From NCBI GenBank assembly GCA_017398585.1, contig JAFQFS010000126.1:1-56464 (forward strand): 56,464 nt of DNA, read 5' to 3'. Of this stretch, positions 24,208 through 32,517 are shown one piece after another. Numbering within the stretch: position 1 is the first letter of the stretch; each line of letters begins with the position of its first letter. The position numbers and the translations under genes were made by a program. The stretch comes from Clostridia bacterium. Its GTDB lineage: Bacteria; Bacillota; Clostridia; Oscillospirales; CAG-272. The notes below the pieces were generated by a model. The model ran no database searches, had not been told where the DNA came from, and worked only from the letters and a program-made list of their open reading frames with translations.

Positions 24208-25398
24208 ATGACGAACATCGGGACCATCGGCTTCAAGTCGAACGACCACGATCTGAATGACGGATTTGCGTGGGCGAAAGAGCAGGCGCTTGCGTATGCG
24301 CATCACGGAGAAGATCTTGTCGGACTGTGGTATGAAGCCGCGCTGCCTGGACGGGACGCTTTTTGCATCCGGGACGTGTGCCATCAGGCGAACGGAGCAC
24401 ACGCACTCGGACTGGAACACCATACGAAGAATATGCTGCTCCGGTTTGTGCAATCCATCTCGGCAAGCCGCGACTACTGCTGCTTCTGGGAGATCGACAA
24501 ATATTACCGCCCCGCACCGGTGGATTATACATCCGATCAGAACTTCTGGTATAATCTTCCCGCCAATTTCGACCTGCTCGCGTGCTGCCTGCGTATGTAT
24601 AAGCTGACCGGCGACCGCGACTACATCGAAAGCGAGGATTTCCTCCATTTCTACCGGCTGACCGTCGATCACTACATCCGAAAATGGGACACCAACGGCG
24701 ACGGCATCCCCGAAGGTTCCGGCACCAAACGCGGAATTCCCTCGTACGAAGAAGGCGAAGGCGGCGGCTCCGCCCAGATGATCGACCTTCTTGCCGCAGA
24801 AGCTGCCGGTATGAATGCTTATGCCGAAATCTGCGAACTCCTCGGCGAAAACGGTGTGCCTTACCGTAAATGGTCGGAAAGCATCACCGCCGAGATCGAC
24901 CGCTGGTGGGATGCGTCCGATAACCGCTACTTCTATACCAAACGCCCGGACGGTACCCTCGCGCATATCTCCCATATCGCGTCCGAATGGGTTCTCTACT
25001 TCGATGCGGCTTCCGATGAACATAAGCGTGCCGTCACGCTCGACCGTCTCCACCAGCGCGGCATAAACGGCATCAGTGTCGAATGCGGTTCCTACCTCGC
25101 AGAAATCTTCTACCGTTACGGTCAGCCCGATCGCGGCGAACACTGGATCCGCCACTTCACCGCCCCGGGTCTGAAGCGCCGCGAATATCCGGAACTGTCG
25201 TATACCTGCATCGGCGCGTACGTCTTCGGCATGATGGGTGTCACTTACGATGTCAATACCCAAACGATCTCCGCCGCTCCGAAACTTCCCGAAGGTGTCA
25301 CCTCCGCTTCGCTCACCGGACTCCCCGTGTTCGGACGTTTTGCCGATATCACCGTCGAAAACGGCAGCGTCACAGTCACGTACCGCGACGATGCATAA
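24208..25398 (+). CDS. Six-hairpin (alpha/alpha)6 glycosidase-like protein, apparently cytosolic
   Basis: 396 residues without a signal peptide. The pattern LVGLWYEAALPGRDAFCIRDVCHQ, then DNKY-like and YWYNLPANFDLL segments, WDTNGDGIPEG, SYTCIGAYVFGMMG and a C-terminal beta module, fits six-hairpin glycosidases (GH78/GH63-like superfamily), but I cannot assign a CAZy family. It probably hydrolyses imported oligosaccharides. AAGGAG stands 11 bases before the ATG. It lies on the opposite strand between the nifS cluster and its likely regulator gene. Confidence 0.7.
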   Translation: MTNIGTIGFKSNDHDLNDGFAWAKEQALAYAHHGEDLVGLWYEAALPGRDAFCIRDVCHQANGAHALGLEHHTKNMLLRFVQSISASRDYCCFWEIDKYYRPAPVDYTSDQNFWYNLPANFDLLACCLRMYKLTGDRDYIESEDFLHFYRLTVDHYIRKWDTNGDGIPEGSGTKRGIPSYEEGEGGGSAQMIDLLAAEAAGMNAYAEICELLGENGVPYRKWSESITAEIDRWWDASDNRYFYTKRPDGTLAHISHIASEWVLYFDAASDEHKRAVTLDRLHQRGINGISVECGSYLAEIFYRYGQPDRGEHWIRHFTAPGLKRREYPELSYTCIGAYVFGMMGVTYDVNTQTISAAPKLPEGVTSASLTGLPVFGRFADITVENGSVTVTYRDDA

Positions 25399-25410
25399 CG
25401 AAATAAAAGC

Positions 25411-25442
25411 AAAAACGTACGGTTCCACCCGTACGTTTTTTC
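25411..25442. terminator. Bidirectional terminator
   Basis: AAAAACGTACGG/CCGTACGTTTTT stem between the glycosidase and the convergent rrf2 gene. Confidence 0.9.
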
Positions 25443-25455
25443 ATCAATATTTTGC

Positions 25456-25875
25456 TTACGCATCCGCTTCTTCCTTCATCATGTCGGCGAGCGTGACGCT
25501 GTCGAGGTAATCGTCGATGATCTTCCCGAGATTTTCCCAGACGGGCAGCGTCCGGCAGCAGACCGAACGTCCGCACTTCTGCGTGTTGTCGTCCACCAGA
25601 CACGCCACCGGCGCGATGGATCCTTCCACAATGCGCAGAATGCTTCCCACCGTGTATTCCTCCGGCGCACGGTTCAGACGGTATCCTCCGCCCTTTCCGC
25701 GAAGTCCGTCGACAAAGCCGGATTTGGAGAGCGCCGAAATGATGCTCTCAAGATATTTCTCCGAGATCTCCTGACTCTCCGCAACCACCATCAGCGGCAC
25801 GTATTCCCCTTCCGGGTACTGTGCCAGTTCCAGCATCACACGAAGCGCGTAACGTCCTTTCGTTGAGATCAGCAT
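25456..25875 (-). CDS. Rrf2-family regulator, IscR-like with cluster cysteines
   Basis: 139 residues. A winged helix (MLISTKGRYALRVMLELAQ, ISEKYLESIISALSKSGFV, GKGGGYRL) is followed by cysteines C92, C101, C106 and C107, close in spacing to the Fe-S ligands of IscR (C92, C98, C104). This predicts an Fe-S or redox-sensing repressor of the nifS-nifU-cysK genes, in line with the operator over the nifS -35 box. CymR-type control of cysteine metabolism is the alternative, but CymR lacks these cysteines. GGAGGG precedes the ATG. Confidence 0.9.
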   Translation of the reverse strand: MLISTKGRYALRVMLELAQYPEGEYVPLMVVAESQEISEKYLESIISALSKSGFVDGLRGKGGGYRLNRAPEEYTVGSILRIVEGSIAPVACLVDDNTQKCGRSVCCRTLPVWENLGKIIDDYLDSVTLADMMKEEADA

Positions 25876-25907
25876 ACCTTGATTCCCTCCTGTCCTTGTT
25901 TTAACCT

Positions 25908-25936
25908 ATTATACCACAATGTTTATGGGGAATCAA
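25908..25936 (-). promoter_or_regulatory. Promoter of the rrf2 gene
   Basis: On the minus strand TTGATT (25931-25936), 17-base spacer, TATAAT (25908-25913). A TAGGTTA element directly follows the -10, like the one near nifS, suggesting autoregulation. Confidence 0.7.
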
Positions 25937-25944
25937 GAGGTTTT

Positions 25945-26706
25945 TCACAGCTTTTTCCGAAATGCCGGAATTGCCAGCAGATAAACCGCCGCTGTCCACG
26001 CCGAAACGACCGCGAGATGCATGCCGATGCCGTCAAAACTCATCGCGAGCGCCATCCTTCCCGCATCAACGGCGTGTCGGAACGGAAGAAGGTCACACAG
26101 CATCACAAGAACTCCGCTCATATGGCTGAGATCCATCCACATTCCGCCGAGAAACGACGACAGCGAAATGACCACCGACGAGAGCGGCGGGGCTGTCTTG
26201 TCGCTGAACAGAACACCAAACAAAAGCCCGAATCCGATGAACAGCAGTGCCGCCGGAACGGACACCGCCAGAACCGCAGCCATCCCCGCGGGATTCAGCG
26301 AATCTCCCGTGAAAGCCGCGATGCCGAATGCCGTCGCCATGGTGACGCTCCCCTGCAGAACGGCGAGGATCAGCACCGGAATGGTATACCCAAGCAGAAA
26401 ATCTGCGCGGCTCATCGGGGAGATGTACAGCCGCACGAGAAACGCCTCCGTGCGGTCCTTCGACACAAGCAGTGCCGTGAACAGCATGAGAAACGACAGC
26501 CCGAACACATATACAGCAGGCGCGAGGTTGTCGATGCGGAACACCGTCATTTCCGCTTCGGGCGGGATGGATTCGCTCAGAAGAGTCATCACGATCAGCA
26601 TCACGAGCGGAAAGCCGAGCGCGAATACATACGACAACGGATCGCGCAGCAATTCCAGCATGACCCGTTCCGCAAATGCGGAAATCCGGTACATCCGTTC
26701 CTTCAT
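25945..26706 (-). CDS. ABC-2 type transporter permease
   Basis: 253 residues with about six membrane helices (for example LLRDPLSYVFALGFPLVMLIV, YVFGLSFLMLFTALLV, AALLFIGFGLLFGVLF, and one near VVSAWTAAVYLLAI). This is the ABC-2 membrane subunit that pairs with the ATPase encoded just upstream; the two genes overlap by 4 bases. The exported substrate is unknown; drug or lipid export is typical. Confidence 0.88.
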   Translation of the reverse strand: MKERMYRISAFAERVMLELLRDPLSYVFALGFPLVMLIVMTLLSESIPPEAEMTVFRIDNLAPAVYVFGLSFLMLFTALLVSKDRTEAFLVRLYISPMSRADFLLGYTIPVLILAVLQGSVTMATAFGIAAFTGDSLNPAGMAAVLAVSVPAALLFIGFGLLFGVLFSDKTAPPLSSVVISLSSFLGGMWMDLSHMSGVLVMLCDLLPFRHAVDAGRMALAMSFDGIGMHLAVVSAWTAAVYLLAIPAFRKKL

Positions 26707-27446
26707 CGCCGCTCACCGCCTTCCGCCAGTCGGAGAAAGACATTCTCAAGCCGTTCGCCCGCCGCGCTTCCGCTGACAGTACGCAGTTCCGCGAGTGTTC
26801 CGGACGCCTTTACCGCGCCATTCGCCATAACCGCGATTTTATCCGACAATGCCTCTGCCTCCTCCATGTAATGCGTCGTCAGCACAACCGTCACGGACTT
26901 TTTCAGTTCCTCAAGGAATGTCCACAGCTCCCGCCGGGCGATCACGTCCAGGCCGAGCGTCGGTTCGTCAAGGAACAGCACCTTCGGCTCCGTCACGATC
27001 CCCATGCCGATGGACAGCCGGCGCCGCAGACCGCCGGAAAGATGCTTTGATTTCCGTCCGGCAAATTCGCCCATCCCAAGTCGTCCGATAATGTTATCCG
27101 CACGCGCCGCCGCATCGTGAAAACCGTAAATTTTTGCCGTCATGATGAGATTTTCTCGCACAGTCAGGTTTCCCGCCGTGGAAGTCTCCTGAGGCGACAG
27201 TCCGATCAGACGTGCTGCATCCGTACTTCCCGCCGGATATCCGCAGATTTCCGCGTGACCGCCGTCCGGACGAAGCAGTCCGGTCAACAGCCGGATGGTC
27301 GTTGTTTTCCCCGCACCGTTCACACCGAGGAGCGAAAACAGCGTCCCGCGCTCCACATCAAACGATACACCGTCCACTGCTGTGAACGCCCCGAACCGCT
27401 TCACCAGTCCGTCCGCACGGATAGCGATTTCTGATTTTTCAGACAT
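26703..27446 (-). CDS. ABC transporter ATP-binding protein
   Basis: 247 residues from the ATG at 27446 (AGGAGG just upstream). Walker A GVNGAGKTT, Q-loop GLSPQET, signature LSGGLRRRLSIG, Walker B VLFLDEPTLGLD and H-loop TTHYMEEAE are all intact. It is of the daunorubicin-resistance/ABC-2 class and forms an exporter with the next gene. Its start overlaps the end of the XRE-AbrB regulator gene by 8 bases. Confidence 0.94.
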   Translation of the reverse strand: MSEKSEIAIRADGLVKRFGAFTAVDGVSFDVERGTLFSLLGVNGAGKTTTIRLLTGLLRPDGGHAEICGYPAGSTDAARLIGLSPQETSTAGNLTVRENLIMTAKIYGFHDAAARADNIIGRLGMGEFAGRKSKHLSGGLRRRLSIGMGIVTEPKVLFLDEPTLGLDVIARRELWTFLEELKKSVTVVLTTHYMEEAEALSDKIAVMANGAVKASGTLAELRTVSGSAAGERLENVFLRLAEGGERR

Positions 27447-27849
27447 TTCCGCCGCCCTCCTCTTCCTCATCAAACATCTCCACGGACAGCTTCACGAGCG
27501 CCAGTCCGCGCGACTCGTCGCCGAACAGAACCATCATGTCCCCAGGCTTCAGATCGAACACCTCCCGGCACTTTTTCGGGATCACGATCTGTCCGCGTTC
27601 CCCGATCCGGACCGCGCCGAACACATGCTTCGCCGGATCCGGATGTTTTTTCTCAAATGCCAGCACATCCAGCGTGACCCCGAACACATCCGCCATCGTC
27701 ATGCACGCATAAATATCGGGTACCGTCGTCCCATTTTCCCACTTTGCGACCGTCTGCCTGGACACGCCGATCTTTTCCGCCAGCTCCTCCTGCGACAGAT
27801 GCGCTTCCTTCCGGAACCGCTGAATATTTTCACCAATCAAAAAACTCAC
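27439..27849 (-). CDS. XRE-HTH fused to AbrB/SpoVT swapped-hairpin domain
   Basis: 136 residues. An HTH_3 domain (IGENIQRFRKEAHLSQEELA, VSRQTVAKWENG; residues 5-60) is followed by an AbrB-like domain at about residues 82-112 (RIGERGQIVIPKKCREVF, LKPGDMMVLFGDE), with an acidic C-terminus. Both halves bind DNA in their families, so this is a two-domain regulator. It is the first gene of a three-gene operon with an ABC-2 exporter and probably controls it. Confidence 0.88.
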   Translation of the reverse strand: MSFLIGENIQRFRKEAHLSQEELAEKIGVSRQTVAKWENGTTVPDIYACMTMADVFGVTLDVLAFEKKHPDPAKHVFGAVRIGERGQIVIPKKCREVFDLKPGDMMVLFGDESRGLALVKLSVEMFDEEEEGGGNV

Positions 27850-27947
27850 CTCTTTCTGTAATCATTGTACCACAAAAAAGGTGAGCATTCCACATCCATA
27901 ACTTCACATCATACGTTAAGTTTCGGCGCACTTTTATTTTTTCTTAT

Positions 27948-28010
27948 AGATTGAAAGTTTTTGGAAAAGGGTGTGGGAAAACCTTTTTCAGAAAAAGGTT
28001 TTTCCCACAA
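27948..28010 (+). repeat. Dispersed palindromic repeat, copy 6
   Basis: Tail AGATTGAAAGTTTTTGGAAA then hairpin TGGGAAAACCTTTTT/AAAAAGGTTTTTCCCA. Hairpin first as seen from the solute-binding protein gene, about 20 bases after its stop. Confidence 0.9.
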
Positions 28011-28028
28011 AACTTAATTCCTGTTAAA

Positions 28029-29504
28029 TTAACCGGCCTTTTCGATCTGCTTGGTGAGCTTCTTGATTTCTGCATCAACGCTCTTCTGCATGCTCTTGAG
28101 GACGGAACCGAAGTTGCCTGCGAGACCGACGAAGGAGCCCTTGAGGAGCTTCGCTGCGACCTGTTCCTGCCATGCGTTGATACCGAAGTCGAAGTAGATG
28201 CTGTCGAAGCAGATGGAGAGCATTTCAGCGGATTCCGCGTCACGCGCATACTTGGACTTTACAAGAGTTTCGGTGTACTGCGGAACGATGTTCTGCTGGG
28301 TATAGAATGCCATCGCTTCGAGAAGGATACCGACGTTTTCGAGAGCTGCCGGATCGTAAGCCTTCGGGAGAATGGAAAGTTCTGCGCCGAAGGACGGTGC
28401 ATAGTAACGTTCCTGCGTGGAATCGTACTTCGGAACCGGAACGAAGCCTACATTGAAGTCGTAGTCACGGATGCCGGAGAGAGAGTGCGGGTTGCTGGTA
28501 ACGAAGAGGCAGCGGCCGTTCTGGAAGGTGCCTGCCATCATAGCGTCGGTACCGTCCACGTTGGTATTGGTGGTGTTGTACCAGCCGCCGTTCGAGCTGA
28601 GGTCGAGGATGTGCTGCATCTTGGTAACGGAAACTTCATCGGTGGGAAGGTTGAAGAGCGGGTAGCCGTTTTCATCCTGGGTGATGAGAGCAACTTCGGA
28701 ACCGAAGAGCATGCGGAGGAAGTGTTCCTTTACGGAGCTTTCGATACCGAACTGGTCTTCGTTGGTGGTCTGACCGTCGCCGTTGATGTCGAGGTTTGCG
28801 GCGTCTGCCATCGCGTACATATTGTCGATGGTCCATTCGTTGTTCTTTACGTATTCATAGGGAGAAGTGAGGTTCAGCGTGTTCACGATGTCCGCATTGA
28901 AGGCATAACCGCCCGCACGGGAGAGAACGGAAAGGCTGAAGTTGCCAGAAGCCGCGTACTGCTTGCCGCCGATCACGAAAATGGAGGAAGCATAGGGATT
29001 CCACCACTGCTGATCAAGGGAGATGTACGGAATGGTCTGCATATCCGCGAGGTACTGGATCATACCGGTGATCCACAGGTCATAGGTCATGCAGAGATCG
29101 TAGCTGGTGTCGCCGGACATTGCGAGCTGGGAAATCACGTCTGCGCCGACCTGGCTTCTGGTTTCGGTCACGATCTTCGCGCTGAAACGTTCCTGAAGAA
29201 CGTCGGTACGGTTGTAAATCGCGTCGTTGAGGATTTCACCGGTCTGTTCTTCGGCTTCGAGAACGTTGTTTGCCCATGCGAGCCATTCCTGGCTGTGGTG
29301 CAGAATGTTGAGTTCAAAGCCGCCCATGTTGGTTTCCGGCAGACCGTCGGTCAGCACGGTTTCCTCTTCTTCCACAACTTCTTCCGCTGCGGGAGTGTTG
29401 GTATTTGCTGCTGCGTCGTCGCTGTTTGCGGAATTGTCAGAACATCCCGCAAAAGATGCGCCGAGAATCGACAGAAGCAGAAGGACTGCAGTAAGTCTTT
29501 TCAT
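28029..29504 (-). CDS. Extracellular solute-binding lipoprotein (copy 2 of 3)
   Basis: 491 residues; lipoprotein signal peptide with the lipobox cysteine in ASFAGCSDN (residue 20). It shares with its relatives at 1292 and 34318 the entry LPETNMGGFELNI, GEILNDAIYNRTDV, MSGDTSYDLC, and the EF-hand-like loop DINGDGQTTNED. A predicted sugar-binding protein anchored outside the membrane, without ABC partners nearby. AAGGAG precedes the ATG. A dispersed repeat hairpin follows the stop codon and may end the transcript. Confidence 0.82.
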   Translation of the reverse strand: MKRLTAVLLLLSILGASFAGCSDNSANSDDAAANTNTPAAEEVVEEEETVLTDGLPETNMGGFELNILHHSQEWLAWANNVLEAEEQTGEILNDAIYNRTDVLQERFSAKIVTETRSQVGADVISQLAMSGDTSYDLCMTYDLWITGMIQYLADMQTIPYISLDQQWWNPYASSIFVIGGKQYAASGNFSLSVLSRAGGYAFNADIVNTLNLTSPYEYVKNNEWTIDNMYAMADAANLDINGDGQTTNEDQFGIESSVKEHFLRMLFGSEVALITQDENGYPLFNLPTDEVSVTKMQHILDLSSNGGWYNTTNTNVDGTDAMMAGTFQNGRCLFVTSNPHSLSGIRDYDFNVGFVPVPKYDSTQERYYAPSFGAELSILPKAYDPAALENVGILLEAMAFYTQQNIVPQYTETLVKSKYARDAESAEMLSICFDSIYFDFGINAWQEQVAAKLLKGSFVGLAGNFGSVLKSMQKSVDAEIKKLTKQIEKAG

Positions 29505-29629
29505 GTTATTCTCCTTGGTTTTTCAAGATATTTTATTATATGATATTTATCTGAGCGCCATCCCACATTATATATCAGCCCGCGCTTTTTATTGTTAATT
29601 TTTTGTAAAATCTGAAACGCAGTATTTTC

Positions 29630-30391
29630 TTACAGATCCAGCAGCAGCCCGACAGGACAGTGGTCGCTGCCCATGATGTCTGCATAGATCAGAGCGTCCT
29701 TCACACTGCCGCGGATGGAGTCGGAGACAATGAAGTAGTCGATACGCCATCCGGTGTTGCGTTCACGGGACTTGAACATGTAGGACCACCAGCTGTACGC
29801 ACCCGTGCGGTCGGGATACAGATACCGGAAGGTGTCCGTGAAACCCGCGGCGAGAAGCTCGGTCATCTTGCCGCGTTCCTCGTTTGTGAAACCGGCGTTT
29901 CCGACGTTGGTCTTCGGATTTTTCAGGTCGATTTCGTTGTGTGCAACGTTCAGGTCGCCGCAAAGGACGACCGGCTTCTTCTCCGATAAGCCGGAGAGAT
30001 AGCCGCGCAGATCATCCTCGAATACCATCCGGTAGTCGAGACGGGTCAGCTCACGCTGCGCGTTCGGCGTGTACGAGTTCACCAGATAGAATCCCGGATA
30101 TTCGAGCGTGATAAGACGCCCCTCATCGTTGTACTTTCCTTCCTCACCGATGCCGTAAAAGACGTTGTCCGGCTCTTCTTTTGTGAAGACAGCCGTGCCG
30201 GAATACCCCTTCTTCACCGCACTGGAATAGTATGCGAAGTACCCCTCCGGCTCAAAATCCGCCTGCCCGGGCTGCATCTTCGTTTCCTGAATGGAGAAAA
30301 TATCCGCATTCTCCGCCGCGAAAAAGTCCGCAAATCCTTTGCCGAGAACGGAGCGGAATCCGTTCACGTTCCATGATATCAGTTTTTTCAT
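29630..30391 (-). CDS. exoA: Exodeoxyribonuclease III (AP endonuclease)
   Basis: 253 residues, normal for Xth/ExoA. ISWNVNGFRSV at the N-terminus, IQETKMQPGQ (metal Glu), YNDEGRLITLEYPGFYLVNSY region, CGDLNVAHNEIDL, and the C-terminal GSDHCPVGLLLDL with catalytic Asp-His. It repairs abasic sites and has 3'-5' exonuclease activity. Its start overlaps the stop of the upstream DMT transporter gene by 4 bases. Confidence 0.95.
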   Translation of the reverse strand: MKKLISWNVNGFRSVLGKGFADFFAAENADIFSIQETKMQPGQADFEPEGYFAYYSSAVKKGYSGTAVFTKEEPDNVFYGIGEEGKYNDEGRLITLEYPGFYLVNSYTPNAQRELTRLDYRMVFEDDLRGYLSGLSEKKPVVLCGDLNVAHNEIDLKNPKTNVGNAGFTNEERGKMTELLAAGFTDTFRYLYPDRTGAYSWWSYMFKSRERNTGWRIDYFIVSDSIRGSVKDALIYADIMGSDHCPVGLLLDL

Positions 30392-31275
30392 GCCTGTTTC
30401 TCCTTGAATCGGATCTGTGTAAGTACGATGCCCGCGAAGATCAGCGCGCAGCCGAGGTATGCCAGCGGCGCCATGCGTTCATGCAGAATGATCGCACCGC
30501 CGATCGCCGCGAAGACGGATTCCGTCGAAAGAATGATCGACGCCGATGTCGGTTCGGAATACTTCTGCCCGAGCACCTGACAGGTATATGCCACACCGAC
30601 CGACATGAAGCCACAGTACGCGATCGGGATCGCCGCGGATGCAATCGCCGCAAAGGAAATGTCCTCCGTGAAGAGCGCGAGGATCCAGTTGAGCACCGTG
30701 CATACCGCAAACTGTGTCATCGAAAAACGGAGTGAATAGATATTGTCACCGAAATGGTCAATCACCATGATATGCAGTGCAAACACGACTGCGCTCAGCA
30801 CGAGCACCGCGTCCCCTGCCGTGACCGTCAGCGCGCCGCCGTCAAGACAGATCAGACCAAGCCCGACGACACCCAGCACCGCCCCGATCCACGACTGAAT
30901 ATTCGTTTTCTTTCCGATAAAAATGCCGATAATGGGAACGAGAATCATGTACAGCCCCGTGATGAATCCCGATTTTCCGGCGGAGTCGGTCAGACCTACG
31001 CCGACCTGCTGCAGAAACGATGCCAGACACAACAGGGTCCCTGCGACAGCTCCCGATCTGAGCGTCGTCTTCATCTTTGCGTCGTCGTGTTCGTTCTTCT
31101 CAAAGAGAAGAATCACGGGGATCAGTGACAGCGTCCCGAGCAGGAAGCGCGCACCGTTGAACGTAAACGCGCCCACGTAGTCGGCACCGAGCCGCTGCGC
31201 CACAAACGCAAAGCCCCAGACGACCGCCGCCGTCACAAGGAACACTATGCCCTTCGGGGTATTTTTCTTTTCCAT
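30388..31275 (-). CDS. DMT-superfamily transporter (EamA)
   Basis: 295 residues, ten predicted membrane helices in two EamA halves (GIVFLVTAAVVWGFAFVAQ at the start; second half from GAVLGVVGLGLICLDGG). Probably a metabolite or drug exporter; substrate not predictable. Translationally coupled with the exonuclease III gene. Its upstream region is shared with the divergent gene at 31554. Confidence 0.9.
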   Translation of the reverse strand: MEKKNTPKGIVFLVTAAVVWGFAFVAQRLGADYVGAFTFNGARFLLGTLSLIPVILLFEKNEHDDAKMKTTLRSGAVAGTLLCLASFLQQVGVGLTDSAGKSGFITGLYMILVPIIGIFIGKKTNIQSWIGAVLGVVGLGLICLDGGALTVTAGDAVLVLSAVVFALHIMVIDHFGDNIYSLRFSMTQFAVCTVLNWILALFTEDISFAAIASAAIPIAYCGFMSVGVAYTCQVLGQKYSEPTSASIILSTESVFAAIGGAIILHERMAPLAYLGCALIFAGIVLTQIRFKEKQA

Positions 31276-31391
31276 AAATTAATGTCAGCTCCTGTTGAAA
31301 AAATCATACGCGTAATTTACATTATAGCATTTCCACCACCGGCGGTCAATGGCAGAAACCGTAATATTTTCACATAATCCCTCAGTTTTTA

Positions 31392-31420
31392 TGGACATTC
31401 CGCAACTTTTATGGTATAAT
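31392..31420 (+). promoter_or_regulatory. Promoter of the unrecognised gene at 31554
   Basis: TGGACA (31392-31397), 17-base spacer, TATAAT (31415-31420). The predicted transcript starts before repeat copy 7, so the hairpin would be in the leader RNA. Confidence 0.7.
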
Positions 31421-31462
31421 CATTTTTATACGATAAATCTGCACAAACGAAATCCAATATAC

Positions 31463-31522
31463 AGATTAAAGTTTTTTGGAAAGGGTTTGGGGAAACCTTT
31501 TGTGAACAAAAGGTTTCCCCAA
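31463..31522 (+). repeat. Dispersed palindromic repeat, copy 7
   Basis: Tail AGATTAAAGTTTTTTGGAAA then hairpin TTGGGGAAACCTTTTGT/ACAAAAGGTTTCCCCAA. It lies in a 5' leader, ahead of AAGGAGG. Confidence 0.9.
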
Positions 31523-31553
31523 AAAGCATACCCCTATAAAAGGAGGCTCAAAA

Positions 31554-32441
31554 ATGGCGAGGAACAGGCGCAGAACCGGAGATACAGGACAGGCGATACG
31601 CGAGGCGGTCGGCGGGATTTTTTCCTGCGGCGTTTTTTCTCCGAACGATTTCGAGCTTCCAGCGGGAGTGGGGACGCAGCTCTCCATGACCGGCGTAACA
31701 CGTGCGTACGGAAACGCCGGTACCTTTGACGAAACCGCGCTGACAGATGTGCTTTCTTCGTATCCGTCCCTGCGCCGTACCGGACGTGCCTGTCTCGAGA
31801 AATACGCAGCACGCCGCCGGTTCACCGTCCTCTGCGGAAACACCGACCGATGCGTTGCCATCGCCGGATGCATCCGCGAGCTTGTGAGCTGCGGAATCAC
31901 GAAGATCCTCATCACTGCCGACACCAACGAGGAACGCGATAACCTCTGCGAAGCCCTCTCCCTCATGCGCGGCGGGCTTGACGGCGTCTCCGTCACCTGC
32001 TTCGGTGTGAACGACGACAACGCCGGATACCGTTCCGGCTCCGGAATCCGCATCATCGGCAGTCAAATCGTCGTCGACCCGACCCGTCAGTCCCTCGCCG
32101 ACGGACTCGTCTGCAATTTTCTCACATCCGACACGCCCGAGGTCATGGTTCTCGCTCAGCCGTCGTTCACGCGCGGCTGCAACATCATCCGCCGCGGCGG
32201 GGAATTCTCGCTTGCCGCTTATCTAGCAAAAGCCGCTCCCGTCGTGCTGACTTCCTCCGAAACCGTGGACTCCGCGCGCTCGATGTCCGTTTCCTCCTCG
32301 ATTTTCGATCCTCTCGCCGTGATCTGCTTCACCGGTGAAGTCCGTCCCCTTCGCGACGCCGTGATTTTCCGTCCCGAGGATGCCTCCGAAATGAGCACAC
32401 GTCAGAAACCGGATGACGATATGATGCAGCTCGGATTCTGA
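31554..32441 (+). CDS. Unrecognised protein (hypothetical)
   Basis: 295 residues with AAGGAGG upstream. No signal peptide or membrane helix. Alternating hydrophobic and glycine-rich stretches (FTVLCGNTDRCVAIAGCIREL, ITKILITADTNEERDNL, GIRIIGSQIVVDP, VMVLAQPSF, VVLTSS) suggest an alpha/beta nucleotide-binding-like fold, but no P-loop or other diagnostic motif is seen and I cannot name a family. It has its own promoter and terminator and an unusual leader containing the dispersed repeat. Confidence 0.7.
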   Translation: MARNRRRTGDTGQAIREAVGGIFSCGVFSPNDFELPAGVGTQLSMTGVTRAYGNAGTFDETALTDVLSSYPSLRRTGRACLEKYAARRRFTVLCGNTDRCVAIAGCIRELVSCGITKILITADTNEERDNLCEALSLMRGGLDGVSVTCFGVNDDNAGYRSGSGIRIIGSQIVVDPTRQSLADGLVCNFLTSDTPEVMVLAQPSFTRGCNIIRRGGEFSLAAYLAKAAPVVLTSSETVDSARSMSVSSSIFDPLAVICFTGEVRPLRDAVIFRPEDASEMSTRQKPDDDMMQLGF

Positions 32442-32462
32442 TAACCGTTGAACAAAACAAAA

Positions 32463-32494
32463 GCTGCCGTACAGCAATGTGCGGCAGTTTTTTG
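32463..32494. terminator. Terminator between convergent genes
   Basis: CTGCCG/CGGCAG stem followed by TTTTTT. Confidence 0.8.
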
Positions 32495-32517
32495 GTGTTT
32501 CTGCGGTTTTACGTGAC

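Noticed and set aside
23995-25428. 477-codon frame antisense to the glycosidase
   Set aside because: The glycosidase frame has coherent motifs and a ribosome site; this one does not.
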